Below are positions 21,766 to 36,700 of a DNA stretch of 64,000 nt, one piece after another. A model generated the notes under the pieces. It made no database searches. It saw only the letters and a list, made by a program, of their open reading frames with translations, and was not told where the DNA came from. The position numbers and the translations under genes are program-made. How positions within the stretch are numbered: the first letter of the stretch is position 1; the number at the start of each line of letters is the position of its first letter. This DNA is from Lonicera japonica. Lineage: Eukaryota; Streptophyta; Magnoliopsida; Dipsacales; Caprifoliaceae. Where the stretch lies: contig CM038471.1 in the NCBI GenBank assembly GCA_021464415.1, positions 14,312,073-14,376,072 of the forward strand, in the 5' to 3' direction.

Positions 21766-24700
21766 TTAGGGAATGCTGCTGTTGTTACCTTTTGATTTTT
21801 TTCGCCTGTGCAATTTTCTAGTGAAGAATTCACTGATGGGCGTCGCTGGGACCGGTATCAATTTCCCAATTGCCGCAAGTGGCCAACTGCTCATTAGAAA
21901 GATAGAAAAGCTTGTAATGTTATTATTCGTCTCACCAATCCAATCCAAGGCTTCTTCAAGTAATGACCACGAATGGAATTTATACAGTACAAAGCCATGG
22001 GTTGGGGTGGGGGACGGGGGGTGGGTTTGGGGTTACAGAAACTCCGGCATCATCATGCCATAAGACAAAAAAGATACTGACCTGAGGATACCAATAACGA
22101 TGGAAACAATCCACAGCTGCCAGGTGAGCCTAACTGATGAGGTAAACTTTCCAAGGAACATGATTATCATAACCTGATGATCAAAGGCGTGCAAGTACAT
22201 AAAAATCACGTCACCATAAAATATCCGTGCGCATGTGTATATGTATGTGAGTATAAACGTATATATATATATGTAGAGAGAGAGATTTCTCACTTGAAGC
22301 ACGACTGTTAGGCCCACTATTCCCATGAAAAGGCGATTCTTGGTAACACCTTTGAATACATTAATTTCATCTGGTTTGCGAGCATTAAATTCGTTGAATA
22401 TCTGCAATTTAAATCATTTCATAAGCTTAAGGCAAAATGCCACAAAAGGCAAAAATATCCGAATCCCAATAAATTGCATCTTAAAGCCTTCTTTCTTATA
22501 TCTCTCTCTCTTTGAGCAAGTAGATGTAGACTTTTACCTGACAAAAGACGAAAGCGTTGAATATCAGCGTATTCTTGACCTTAATAGCATGATCAGTTCT
22601 GTCATGTTTCAAATTCAGAATACTTCGGCCACTGAAGTTTAGGACAAGGAGAACGGTAACTTGATAAAGTGCCTGCGTATTTTTAATCATGCAAAAAAAT
22701 CGTCATTAGAAAGAAAATGAATAGAGAAGACATATTTTTCTTGATAAATAAATAGTAGCAGTTGCCAAAAAAATAGAAGTACCTGAATTAATAGGTTCCT
22801 CCACATAATATTTGTTATCAAAGGTTCTCTGCAAAAGTCAAAGGTAAATGTGACTAAATAAATATATCCAAAGTGATGAGAGCGATCATCAACTCAACTT
22901 ATTGCAGCCAAAGACGTAGAACTACCAAGATCAAATTCTATTGCGAGCGGGGACCTCTAATAACAGATAAACAGTTCATTAAAAAGACATCTCCTCTCAC
23001 AAATATATATATACACAAAAAATGCCCCATGTTCGGTTCGATCGCTCCGAACTTAACAGATAACAGGTTCATTGTAAGTTTCTTTGGCTGCTCAGAGAAT
23101 ACCTAGGAGTAAAAATAGGCCCTAACTTGTATAAAAAGTCTGGTCAGTTTATTCCAATTTTTTCGGCTAAATGTCGAACTAACTGTATCACTTCAATACT
23201 CGGGTAAGCCATGCTCCAATATTGGATGAAACAAATCCATGACTAGTAATATTAGGAGTATCTTTTCACACATTTGACACTGTAATATAACTTTTTTCCA
23301 TGAAATAAGTCTAACCTTCTACCAACCGGAGGCCTTTTCATGAGGTGATCTGTTGGTGGTTCAGTGGCCAGTGCAAGCGCTCCAAGTGTATCCATTATAA
23401 GGTTTACCCAAAGAAGCTGCACAAAAAAAACAAACAACCAAAAGAGCGCATCAAATATCTAGAAACGTGTCATAGGCCAAACCAAGTGTTAAATATGGTA
23501 AGAGTCCTTGGTTGATAATTAATTGCATCAATCAAGGATTATCTCTGACAGTCTAACCTAAACCTAACAAAAAGAATGATCAGAAGAAGAAGAAGAACCT
23601 GCACTGCATTGAGTGGGACATCACCAGAGGAAATTGCAGCCACAACATTAATTATAAGAGCTGCAACATTCACTGTGAGCTGGAACTGGATGAATTTCTG
23701 AATATTAGCGTACACAGATCGACCCCATCTGACAACCTGCATTTGTTCCCAGGGGGAAAAAAAAACCACAATTTGTTGATGTTCAGAAATTGACTTTCTG
23801 TATCTTAATTCCTCTAATTGTGCACCATACTAAAATTTATATAGATAAGGGGCTAAACTACAGCAACAGACGATGATATGAATGAGACCTTCAGTTCAGG
23901 AGGGAAAATGTCATATACTGAACATACATACAAGAGGGAAAGCAATCAGTACATGCAGAGACGAACCTTAACTACTGACGCGAAGTTGTCATCTAATATA
24001 ATGATATCTGAGCTCTCTTTCGCAACTTCTGTTCCTTGGATTCCCATAGCAAGACCGATATCAGCCTAAATATCAATGAAGTGAAAGGCAATGTGAAATG
24101 AAGCTACTGAATATAAAATATAGAAGAAGCCGATCAACCACATCATTATTGGTCATCAAAATGCAGACAATAACGAAAAACTATTGTTTTCATCGAGAAT
24201 TAGTGAAAACTGTAGCACCAGATAATTCAGTCTCTTGACCACCAATGATATCAAGATGAACGTGAATAAATCTACCAAATAACTTAAATCTCTGCCACAT
24301 CTAACTCATCGACCTGGTTTACGGACTTAGAACATTCGTACAATTTACTTAAATCTGACACTCTCGAACCTCATGTAATGCAGGCGCATCATTGGTTCCA
24401 TCTCCAGTTACAGCAACAACATGTCCCATCTTCCTTAATGCTTGCACAAGCAAGAGCTTGTCATTAGGGGAAGACCTTCCCATTACCTATACATGAAATG
24501 ATAATCAAAAAGTTTCAGAAATTTTGAAACTTAAAGGGTCGGTCTGATTAAAAAAAAGTTGGAAAATAATGGATAAGACTACTAATTTTTGTAAGAAGTT
24601 AGAAAAATAGACCAGTGTTTTGGTGAAATGTTCTATTACTTTTTGGGTTTTCCATGAAATAAAATTCTTTGGGCAGCGGGTAAGAAATTTTTTCCATGGA

Positions 24701-27700
24701 TCACAAGTAAAAGATGTGAACATCACACCAAATCATTCATCTATTTTTCCTCATAAAACTTAGTAGTTTTCAACCATTTTCCAACCCTTTATCAAACCAA
24801 CCCTAAATCTTTCACCTTACCTGTGCTTATATGCATGCAAAATGCTTACCGATATTTTCTCAGCAGCAACCAGCCTTTCTGCGTCAGACAAAGCACGGAA
24901 TGATTTCCCTTCAATAAGATTTGGCTCGGTAGCATCCGCATCACTCTCAAGTATGCCACATTCTAAAGCTATTGCTTTTGCTGTTTGCAGATTGTCACCA
25001 GTAACCATACGCACCTAAACCCCAACCAAAAATATTAAATTATTAATTAAATAAAAAATGCAATGCATAATGATATATATATACATACTCCTGAGTATGC
25101 CACACCCTAAAGCTATGTTACCAGTTTCTTCTAAAGTTCTGATAACCTTGATCATAGACACATTATAGCATAACGGAAGATTTTCTTCTATCAGAAAGAT
25201 TTGAAGTGTAAGAACTAAAGTGAAATAAAATATTACCGTAAATAACTAATTTTAGATGCATAGATACATACAAAACCAATTCTAATAATAATGCTAGCAT
25301 TAGTAGCAAGAGCACACCAGCAAGAAATTGCAGATGTTCAGAAATAAAGTGATTCTTTGCAAAGCTTTTTAAATTATCTTCCAGAAATCACGATTGCTTT
25401 AGTTGGACAAAGAATAAAAAATAATGTCACCATAAAATAACTAACATAAAGAACATGATCATCATGTATACCGAGTAGAATAAATATAGAAAATACCTTC
25501 ACACCAGCATTTTTACATAGTTGAACAGCATCCCTCACACCTGGCCGACAAGGATCCTACTTCGAAAAGAGATAACATCAGAAAAATACAACTGCATGTT
25601 TTAGCACTGACGAGGAAGTCAAAAAATTGTCCAAACAAAATGAGAAAAAATGAAACAAAATGTCAGAAAATGTTTAGTTCAGATGGACCATTGAGGAATG
25701 AGATGTATCAAGATCACATACAGGAATTACAATTTAATCCCAAAACATAATGAAGCAGGAGAGGCACCAGTTAAATTAAAATTCTGCAGCGGATAATATA
25801 TTAGCAACAGATGCAAATTGCAACAAAGAACAATGTATTAATTGATGTCAAAACAAAATTTAGCTTAGAGTATCAATGCAATAGAGAATGTTTCATTTTT
25901 CTCCTTTTCTGGTCAGAAAGAAACACTCTACAAAACTATAAATGGAGACATGTCACTAAATATTAACGGGAAAAATAAAGGAAACATAAAATACCAACTC
26001 CATAATAATGACAGGCAATTTCTGATCAAAAAACAAAAATAATGGCATGCCAAAAAAGTGTCTATGATGATTCCAAGGACCAACTATAACAACAATTGTA
26101 TTACAGGCGGATTAGTATTATATTACAAACTCGAACTTTTTTGATTTGGCTTAAATTTGTTGCATGATGGAAAGCCAGGATCATACTAATATTGCACCAT
26201 GAATCTAATGGCAAACCAAGGAACGAGAATGACAATCTTCAAGCCTGAGTAGCAAGGATTCCGGCCACAGACAATAATAGTCCAATAGCAAAGCATAGGC
26301 CACAGACAATAACCCAAAACCCATAAATCCAAACAATTCTTAGAGTTTACAAATATGAAGAGTATTTTTAAAATTATTAAACGTGTTACTCTTTGAAGTC
26401 AAAATATATTCTAAAAATTGTGATATGACAGATTTCAAACAGCAGTAATATAATTCAGAAGTACCTTTAGACCAACAATAGCTAGCAAAACAAGGTTGTC
26501 CTCAGGCAAGTTCCAATGTTCCAGTTCCTCCTCAATGGTTGGAACTTCTTCCATTTCACATGATCTGAAGGCAAAGGCAACACAGCGTAGGCTTCTTGCA
26601 GCCATATCTTCAATGGATTCTCTGAATAATTTCGCCTGGAGAGCACAAGAATTCAACAAACACCATCCATTAGTTTATATTTTAGAAAATTGATGAATTA
26701 CACTAACTCCCCCCCCCCCCCCCCCCCATACTACTGGCCTTTGGCACTTTACCCCTGAATTAAAAAACTCGACAATTCTGTCCAAAATACAGAACTGTGG
26801 CACATGACTTGCACATGATAAGACTTCCCCTGACAATGACTAAATTACCTTGCAATTTAAAATTATTAAAAAATAAATCAAAACAATAAAATGCAAACCA
26901 TCCAATTCCAATTGTAGATAGCCAAAATCATACCTTGAATGAATCAAGTTATGTAGCCAAACAATGATAACCTTAAGAAATATATTCCCGTTATCCCACA
27001 ACCCTATCACAAGCATGCTAACATAAAATCCTCAGCCATTTCATACATGCTAACGTAAATTCCTCAACCATAGGAGATCTATAATTTCGAATATGTGCCG
27101 ATATATATTGATGAATAACATATGTATTAACTCTTGCTATACCATGATATTTGATATTGAAAAAAAAATTCCGAAAAGGAATATGAAATATAAGTTTATA
27201 ATATAGAAAACCACAACTCCTTGTGCATTAGTTCTTAAAATCTAGAAGTCCATACATCTTACTAAACAAATGACCGAGCGCTCAATTGCAGTAACAATAT
27301 AATCACATAAAACAGGAAGAGACTGATAAATTCTCAAACCTGATCATCATCCATTGGCACCAAGTGACCATTAGCATCAATGTATCTTTTACACGAAGCT
27401 AATACTATTTCAGCAGCGCCTTTCCAATGTATATGGATTTCTGGGTCAGACTGCAAGAAAAGTTGGAGAATGTTATGAGGTGGAATACAATATAGCACGA
27501 CCTTCTTTCAGAACTTCGATATATGAAGCACTATAAAACATGCATTACATTATAGCTAAAAAGTAATTCATTGCTATCTATTTGCTCAACCTTTCACTTC
27601 TAGACGTTTTGTTTAGGTTTTTAATTTAGGTGTTGATTCTTTAGATTCCCAGGAATCAACTTCCTTGGCACTTCTGAGGGTGCGTCTGGTAAATACTAGG

Positions 27701-30700
27701 AAAATGATTGAAAACAGTAATAATTTTTAAGAATGTGAAAAAGGAAATGAGTGATTTTGTAAGATTTTCTAGTACAATTTTTCCATGGAGTCCAATTCTT
27801 AGGGAGAGGGGTAAGAACATTTTCACTAAAAAAGAGGAAAAAATGGAGAAAATCTCACCAAATCAGTCTCTCTTTTTCCAGTTTCTCATAAAATCTAGAA
27901 ATTGTTTCAATCATTTTCCAAATTTTTTAATCAAACGGACCCTAATTTTCCCTCTTCCATTAAATGCTAAAACCTTATCCCAATTAAGTTTCTGCTTTCC
28001 ACAGAAAATCATTCCCTGTAATACAGTTCCAGATACTCCAATTCTTATCTGTGTTAAACCAATCAAGCGCACCCTTAAAGAATTGTTAGGGCCCATTAAA
28101 AGCCTTAAAAGATGACATGTAGTTGACAGCCAATTCAGCATAAAGCCCAATATCAACTTGCAGAGTTGCCACTCTGGCACCGACCCCATAGAGGTAACAC
28201 GCACATCTAAAACAGTGGAAGGATTATTAATTTTATATTTTATTATACTTTTTAATTTAAGGAATAAAGCAAATTTCTAGGAACACAATCTCAATTCTCA
28301 AGGTCCAAATCATCTCGAAACAGAAGATCACTAATCAAGCAATAGAACACCTATATTTTCGTCAGACCAACGCTTTTTATGCTTCTATTGCAACCGTTGA
28401 TTACCTGAAGGTCTGATCAATCAAAGTCTCATATTTACTCATCTTGTTTTTCCTATCTTCTCCGATACACTGCGAATGCTTGGGTAAAAAAAAAACCCTA
28501 CCAACTCCCTTATCCCATAAATAATCAGCAAATTAGTTAAAGCATATGTGAATCCATGAACTGAAATGATTATCATTAAACAAAACTAATTCTAGAATAT
28601 GCAGCCAATTACCGTCTTTACAGCAACACCCCCACGTTTTTTCTCTGAGTTGAATGGGAAAGCATGAATAATTGAAGAACTTGATCTGACGGCCTCAAAA
28701 TTCATTCCAATCTACATAATATACATGAAAGACTGATATCAATTTGAGAAAAGAGACAACACAAATCCATCCGAACAACTTGACAAAAATTTGCAGATAT
28801 ACATTGACCCCCCACTGAAGAATGGCCTTCTCTGTTGGCGAACCAGTCACCTCTATATCTCCATTGCCCTGTCAATGACCAGACCATAAAGTATAAATAA
28901 ATCATAAAAATGATGCAAATTGCACTTTCCGTTAAGAATTATATTCCTCTGATAGAAAAATATGAAGAGAATTGGAGTATTATCAGCCGAGTGTCAAAAA
29001 GTATAGCATTAGCTTGCTAGTCATATAAATATAATATTTAGTATGTCTGATTTCTAAATGTAGATAATTATAAACGGTTGTTCTTGTCACACATTGGAGC
29101 ATGGACAAGCAACCATTCATACCTAAAGTTCTTGAATTCCACAAGATACGTACATATTGAGATCAAGAACTAGTAGCTCCCATCTTTAGATGTACTAAGT
29201 TTAGCCAATACAGGCAGAACACGCATTTCTATTTTATCTAAACAAAGGCAGCACAAAAGAATATGCCACTTAAAACAAACAAGAACAAAATAAGTAAGGT
29301 ACTATAAGAAGATAAATTGAAAAAAATTAACCTACCTCAGGCACAAATACATTGCCAGTTGAATTCTGTGCAATTCCCTCAACGAGGAGAGAAGTAACAT
29401 CTGCAGGTAACGATGAGCTATTATCCGGGGAATCCATTTTCTTTCCACACACAAGTGCTTCAACTACAGTCATCTGTAGCATAAAGAAATTTGTATTAAG
29501 AAGCAATAACGTTGTTTAATCTTCCATAGAAAAAAAGAAGTAAAAACAAATAAATTGATAAATGTGGCAGATAACTTTGTTTAGCTGTGCTGCTAAAACG
29601 AAGGTAACTCGTATATAACCCCTATGAAATCCTTAGTCAGCACCCCAATGAATATTTACAGCAAAAATACAAACAAATATTAATGGTGGCAACAATTATG
29701 TGATGATAATGGTAATAATATTAAAGAGAGACAGAAGAAACAGCATAAGAACCAACCATATTCAATGTCAAGGTTCCAGTTTTATCACTGCAAATGGTAG
29801 TTGCAGAGCCCATAGTCTCACAAGCAGAAAGCCTTCTCACCTGTAATTGAATAATTTATTAGCTTGAAGAAAAAACATTCCATTTTTTTTAATAAGTAAT
29901 ATTGAGAAAAAAATCAGACACACCAAAGCCTTGTCTCTCATCATTTTTCTCATCGAATAAGCAAGCCTGTAGGGTATTTGTAGACATAATAAGAAAAATA
30001 TATAGAAAAGAGCGGAAAAATCAAACAAACCAACACAAACAAGTGGGAGTGTTAGAGCATCATACATGTCCTTTACCCACACTTTAACAATTTAATTTCT
30101 TAGGTGAGATGGTTTATCAGATAAGAAGTTTTGCTGAAGAAAACAAAAGGGAAAGAAAATGCAAGAGAAACAAGTGAAACTTACGTTAACGTAACAGCTA
30201 AAGGAAGTCCTTCCGGAACTGCAACGACGACAATGGTGACCTAGTAGATCTTCATGTTTAGAGGAGAAACTCATATAAAATATAAGGACATATATACATA
30301 ATCATCTAAAAAGGGTGCATACCGCAACAGTGAAAATTTTAACAGCTCCATCTACAGCAGCACCAACTTTAGTCTGGCCAGCTCTGAATTGCACACTTCC
30401 ATCAGGATTTCTAGTATGCCCGGTAAAATATCTGCGGATACTCAATTATAAGTTGCACAGATCAACAACCACCTATTATACACCACACACACACACACAC
30501 ACACACAGAGGGAGGTCATCAACTAAAGCCTGGAATCACCTGACCATAAGGACAACCAAGACGAGAAAAGCCACAGCGAGTCCTACTATTCCGATAAAAG
30601 TTGCCACTCCATTTAAGCGTACCTGGTAAAATTTATCCAGGTTACTGAAAACTAAAGAAAGGCAAGTATATGAGATGTAAAAGGTAGTTAGTTTAATAAA

Positions 30701-33700
30701 ACTCACCTGTAATGGTGTTTCTTCACCGTTATCTTCTGAGATACTTGCCATTAGTAATCCCCATTCTGTATTTATACCAACACCTGTGACCTGAGCAATT
30801 TAAAACCAGACTTAGGCATTAGCTAGGAAAGAAGAATAAGATATTAATTAATCGATGAGCATGATATTGGCAAGAACACAAAATCGTGTACATAAAAATG
30901 AACAAAGGAACTAGGAAAAAGAAAAATGAATAAGCAGGTGCTACCCGCCTAACAAGTTCACAAAAATGAAAAGCAATCTCAAATGACACAAGATGGGCTT
31001 GGTGTACAGGATAAGAGGACAGTGTAGGATAGTACTATCCTATCTTATTTTTGGCATTTGTCAGGATTGGATTTCAAGGTGGAATTTTTTTATCCTGGAG
31101 AGCCATTTAATCCAAAGAATGTGAGGTGAGATAGCGACGAAAATATAATGTTACCCTTATTAAACAATAATATATCAAATTTTAAAAAATAAAAATAATA
31201 ATATATCGAAATTATATCAATATTTGTAATATTGGTCATATATATATATATACAATTATTATATTATATCCGGTTATATAATCTGGACACCTCTGGATGC
31301 ATAACTGGGATAAGACTTATCCAGTTGATTCTTATACTATCCGAACAGTATAGTTTCCCATCCAGCGCACCAAATGCATCAACATTTTAGGTTTCGCATG
31401 ACACTGCAAGGGGCAGTAGTAGTCCTAGTAGTACTGACATAAACCACTTGAACAGTAAAATGTATGTGCGCGCATGCGTCATTTTCCACAAACATTTGCG
31501 GATCCTTGTTTAACTAGTAACCTCGCAATAAACATCATTGAGAGAGGTAGAGCTTAATTTAGTTGGGCTTGTTTTAATTAACCAAAGAAAAGTCAGCCCC
31601 CTAATTCAATTCCAATGTTTTGGACCCCCAACCTTTGTGAACTATAAAGGTCAGAAGGCCTAACATTTAATGCACAATTATGAGTCGACAGTTATGTATC
31701 TTGACAGAAAGGCAAACCATATATGCAAAACCTCCAATTGCATCATAGCTCTAAATCCAAATAATACAACTGTTCGCAGGAACTACCTTCATGCTGGATG
31801 CAATTGAAATCTAACCACTGAATGACCTACATGCCCATGTTTCATCTCTTCTATATTTGATATAAACTTCAATAGAAACTGAATCAGACATCAATAATCA
31901 TGTCATTTGCCTGTTACGTGTTTCCACTGGTTGAATACTCAATAGTAAGCTCATGGACCGCCCATCTCAAAGTGGGAGTACAAATGAGCACAGTGCTTGT
32001 GCCCATACAGCGAAGGTGGTAGGCATGGCAATGGGCAGGTTTTTTCCTTTTTTCTTTTTTTTTTTTAAGGGGGGGCAACCCGCATTGACCTGCCTGAACC
32101 TTTGTAATCCATATGATAAGGGAAAGAAACATCACATCACCAATTCATTTAGTTGCAATAAATAAGATAAATTTTGGGCCATTAGATGTGTTTTCAAAAC
32201 ATCAAATCAAAAAAGTCAACAAATCTTTCCTCTCTTATTACACCAATCTACTCTATTCTCTCACTTTTCTCTCATTAACTTATTTTTAAACTTTAAAATA
32301 CATTAATTTTAAATACAAAACTAAAGAATATTAAAATTTACATATTTCAAATCTACTTATTGATACCTATAAAATAAGATCCATTATGATATATAGTTAT
32401 GTAAAAGGAAAAAAAAATTCAATAAAAGCTATTGTAACCCTCATTTTCTCTCTCTAAACATAATAATAGGGTACATTAATTTTTTTCAAATAAAAAATTT
32501 TCGCCTATTATAGCGTGATTTGTTGGGTATACAATTTTTTTAATTAATATTTTTGATTGGATGTTGTTTAGATATTGGGTATTTTTCTTTCAATCTCACT
32601 ATTTTCAAACTGTTAATATGTTTTATGTCATCATGCTATTCGGCACGGGCAATACCTAGTTATATGATATGAGAAGGGTATTTAGAGAGAGACATTATAT
32701 TTTGGTGGGGTCAAACGGGTTTATTGTTACACAAACTCAAACCCTCAGGGCCATTAGCAACTACAACTGTGTTAGAAACACGACACTACCATAACATACC
32801 AATCTCTTATGCAGTAGTGGCAAATGAAGCAGCACAATAAAAGGTGGTAGCATAAAAGTTTACCAGCATAGTGCCATAACCATCTGCCACTTTGCATCCG
32901 GACATTAGAAATGGTTGCTTCATGTCCTTGTGAACCTGCAAAAGAAACAGTTCAGCAAGTTGATAATATAATCATATGGAGAGCTTAATCACCACAAGAA
33001 CATGTGAGGCACACTTGATGCGTGTGCAAACATTATGTAGATTTTTGAAACACATTTAAGTATATGTGATTGCATTCGGTCAAGTGGTAATAACTTGTGC
33101 TCTTCATGTTGGAGATTATGCGTTCAAATCCTAGTTTCAGCATTATTTTTCTCAAGGATGAAGAGTAATTTTGCATTTTTCGTGCTTACTAGAACTCTTC
33201 CTCTCACTAAATATATAGTAATAGATGGACAAAATGATTGGGAACTTACAATCTTGCTCTCCCCAGTCATGCTTGATTCATCAAGAGCAAGTGAGTGACC
33301 AGAGATTACAACCCCATCAGCAGGGACCTGGACAAGATTCCATCAATACAACCAACGTAGATGGTGGAAGTCACAAAATACAGATAATTAGCAACAAAAA
33401 CAAAAAAAAAGAAGGAAAATAAAACAGCACTCACCTGATCACCGATCTTGAGAGGTATAACATCACCAACAACAATGTCAAATATTGAAACCTGTACTCT
33501 TCTGCCGCCTCTAATGATCTGTACATTCTCAAAGCATAAGGAAAAGAATAGCACTAAAGATAAACCAGCAACAAACAGTAGAAGACGCACCTCCATGTGA
33601 ATATTCTGCTTCTCCTCGTTTAAACTTTGGAACTGAAGAGATTGTTTATAATCACTTATAGCTGCAGAAAAGGAGAATTTGAAAATGCTTACTTAAACTG

Positions 33701-33717
33701 ATATGGTCCGACCCCTC

Positions 33718-33766
<49 letters not shown>

Positions 33767-36700
33767 GAAGGCCAATATAAACCCCATCCCACTTCCAAGT
33801 CTTGTTGAACTCTATTACCTAATAATTGTCTGCACTCTTGTGCATTTCCCTGAAACCATAAATCTTAGTTTCCTCTTCTTTAAATACCCAAGCTCCCAAA
33901 TTTATTTACACAAGAACTTAAAAAAAAAAAATTGGTCCTTACCCAATATAAATTTACATCAAAAAAATATATATCCATATTCATCCAATACCTGTAACAA
34001 CAATAACAATAATGACTGCCAAAGCAATGCTTCCCCCATCATACCATCCTTCTTTAATACCCTGGTAAAGAAAGATAGTAATATATATGAGCAAATATGA
34101 ACCGAACAGTCAGAAAATTTATTTTCCTTGCATAATACTGGCCTTTGATGGATGGGAAAAAGGAAGAATGCAAGATAACCCCCCCCCCCCCCCCCCCCAA
34201 CCCAAAAAAAAAAAAACACCACAAAACAAAAAAAAAGATTAAATGCAAAACGGTGCTGGCGTGCTTCGCATATGAATTTCTAAAGCAAACGCATATCAAA
34301 ATACAAATGGAAGGTTTAGACGCAAAATGAAATGGGTGTGCTTATTATATACTGTTACTAACTTTTTTCATATGATGTAAGTCATATTTTTGTACTGTTG
34401 TTAAATAATTTAAAGGTTACACATTAGAAAAACACAATAATTGATTATTCAAAACTACAAATTCTACGAGATAATAATTTCTAGAATTCCAAGTTCCCTT
34501 GAATCTCCGAAAAGCTTTTTTTGAAAATAAAATAAAATTTGAGCCCAGATCAGAAAGCAGATCTTTTAGAGCATCAATATTATTCTCGGAGTCGGAGACT
34601 TTAAATACCAAATGAGGAAAGGAATTTCAATACATATCTAATTTATGAACCACGTGAACTGCTCATGAGGCTTCAAATATGAACTTTGAAGAATCTCTAC
34701 CGAATTCAATGCTTACAAACAAACAAAATAGACGTGGACATGTCCAAATCATGAAATTGATGGACAAAATTATGAAGAACAAGATCCTAGGAAAAGGACT
34801 TCCTCTTTGTTGAGTAAAGATATTTAGGATAAATATAACATAATATTCCCGCATATACCCCGGAAACGGATAATTTGTAACTCAGCTCTGCTTAAACTCA
34901 CCTCTGTCTTTATACCTAGTGCCAAAGAAGCAGCAGCAGCTACCATCAAGATAATAAGTGTAGTATCTCGGCAAGCATCCAAAACGAATCTCTGAAAGTA
35001 TAAAACACACAAATTAGAATAGCAGTGAAACTTTTAGATGGAAAATTCATTTAAATTTACAAAGAAAAAGTAAATACAAAAAATGAGTAGTGTTTCCCAT
35101 ATTATTCAGGATGGCAAATGGAGAATCCCCCCACAGCTTTCCCACTCTTTTCCTGCCCTTTCAACCACCATTTCCTCCATTCATCTTCCCACCAATCCCA
35201 TCAAGAATCAAATTATTTGGTCTCGCTCTACTGATGGCAACCTAACCTTTTCCTAAGCGTTCTCTTTCTTCTCCAACAACAGACTGTCAACTGGACCAAT
35301 CAAATCCCTCTGGTCTACTTTCATACCCACCAGAATCTCCTGCTTTGCTTGGCAATTGCTTCACAACAAAGTTCCCACTCAGGTTATGCTTCAGCATAGG
35401 GGGCATTCCTTCCCCTCTAGGTGTGAGCCTATGTTTAAAGGCAGTGGAATCTACCCCTCATCTGTTTTTAACCTTCTCTGTCAGATTCCACATTCACAGT
35501 AGTGTGCATCAGTTGTGGTGCTCTGCTACTTTATGAAAATGAGTTCTCAGATTCACAACCTTTGGATGGCTGCTATTCTCTGTGGATTCCACATCATTTG
35601 GTCTGCTAGAAATCAGAGAATTTTTAAGGGCATCAGACCTAATCTCACAAAATGGATTCAATATCTCAAAATTTGGCTGCTAGATGTTTCTAAATTTGCT
35701 AAGGGCCATATGCACAACAATGTTTCAGATCTACTCATAATCAAGAAGTTTGGCATTGAGTGTCACCCTCCCAAAGACCCTCAGATCACCAAGGTCTATT
35801 GGATTCCCCCTCCTCCTGGTTGGATCAAGCTAAACAATGATGGCCTTTGTCACAAGGATCCACTTGTTGCTGCGACTGGTGGGGTGTTTAGAGATGGTTT
35901 AGGCACTGTTCTCGGTGCCTTTTGCTGTTGTTCTATTGGTCTACATACAGCCTTTTATGCAGAGATGATGGTGCTCATTCAAGGCATTCAGATAGCTTAA
36001 AGCAAAGGTTGGACAAAAATTTGGCTGAGATGGACTCACTAGCTGTTTTGACTTGCTTACTTAACCACAACTTCAGGCCTCCCTGGCCCATTGCTATTCA
36101 GCGCCTAACTGTAAGGCATTTCTCGGCTCCATTCAATACTTTACATCTCATGTCTTCGGGGAAGGAAATAAAGTTGCTGACAAGCTCTCTAACCTGGTCT
36201 GTCGCACTCTTCTCTTCAATGGTGGGACTTCTCTCCACATCAGATTTTGGCCTTGGTAGCTCATGATGCTGCCTACCTTACTAACTACAGATTCAGCTAA
36301 CCCTTCTGGTTTTCTGGCTGGCTATACTTGGTTTTGTCAGATCTGACCAATGTTTTTAAAAGGCGAGGGCGTAGGTCGAGGTGTTTTCTTGTTGAAAGCC
36401 GAGGCGTAAGCCTCAAGGCGCTAATACGCAAGCCTTTTGTGCATTATATATTTAAATTAAAAAAACAAGAAGTAATTAAAAGAGATATCTAACACTAAAA
36501 AGTAAGAAATAACAATCATATAATCATCTTTTGAAGTAACAAATAAAATTCAAATAAGCAAATAGATAAATAAACACTCAGCACTTTGACTTATCTTTCT
36601 TGCTTATGTTTTCTAATGGCAATAAGAGTGCATATAACAGCAAAAAGTTGAAATTTTAAGTTGAGGTTTCATACGTACAGCAGGAATGAGTATAATTATT

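Larger units (their letters stand above)
21766..33661 (-). other. Exon map of the Ca2+-ATPase, exons 8 to 33
   Basis: In transcript order: 33661-33591, 33518-33435, 33327-33250, 32935-32864, 30790-30707, 30622-30540, 30431-30323, 30240-30185, 29966-29924, 29840-29757, 29473-29336, 28868-28803, 28711-28613, 27450-27340, 26635-26465, 25556-25497, 25014-24850, 24486-24370, 24065-23967, 23736-23599, 23416-23316, 22828-22783, 22672-22538, 22401-22294, 22173-22082, 21886-21766. The last exon includes the TAA stop. Each boundary was set by GT-AG sites and an unbroken reading frame. The exon with the phosphorylated Asp is 29840-29757. Confidence 0.92.

Noticed and set aside
22033..22407. Long - strand open frame taken as one exon
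   Set aside because: It covers two pump exons (22401-22294 and 22173-22082) with read-through of the introns. Splice sites and family alignment fix the smaller exons.
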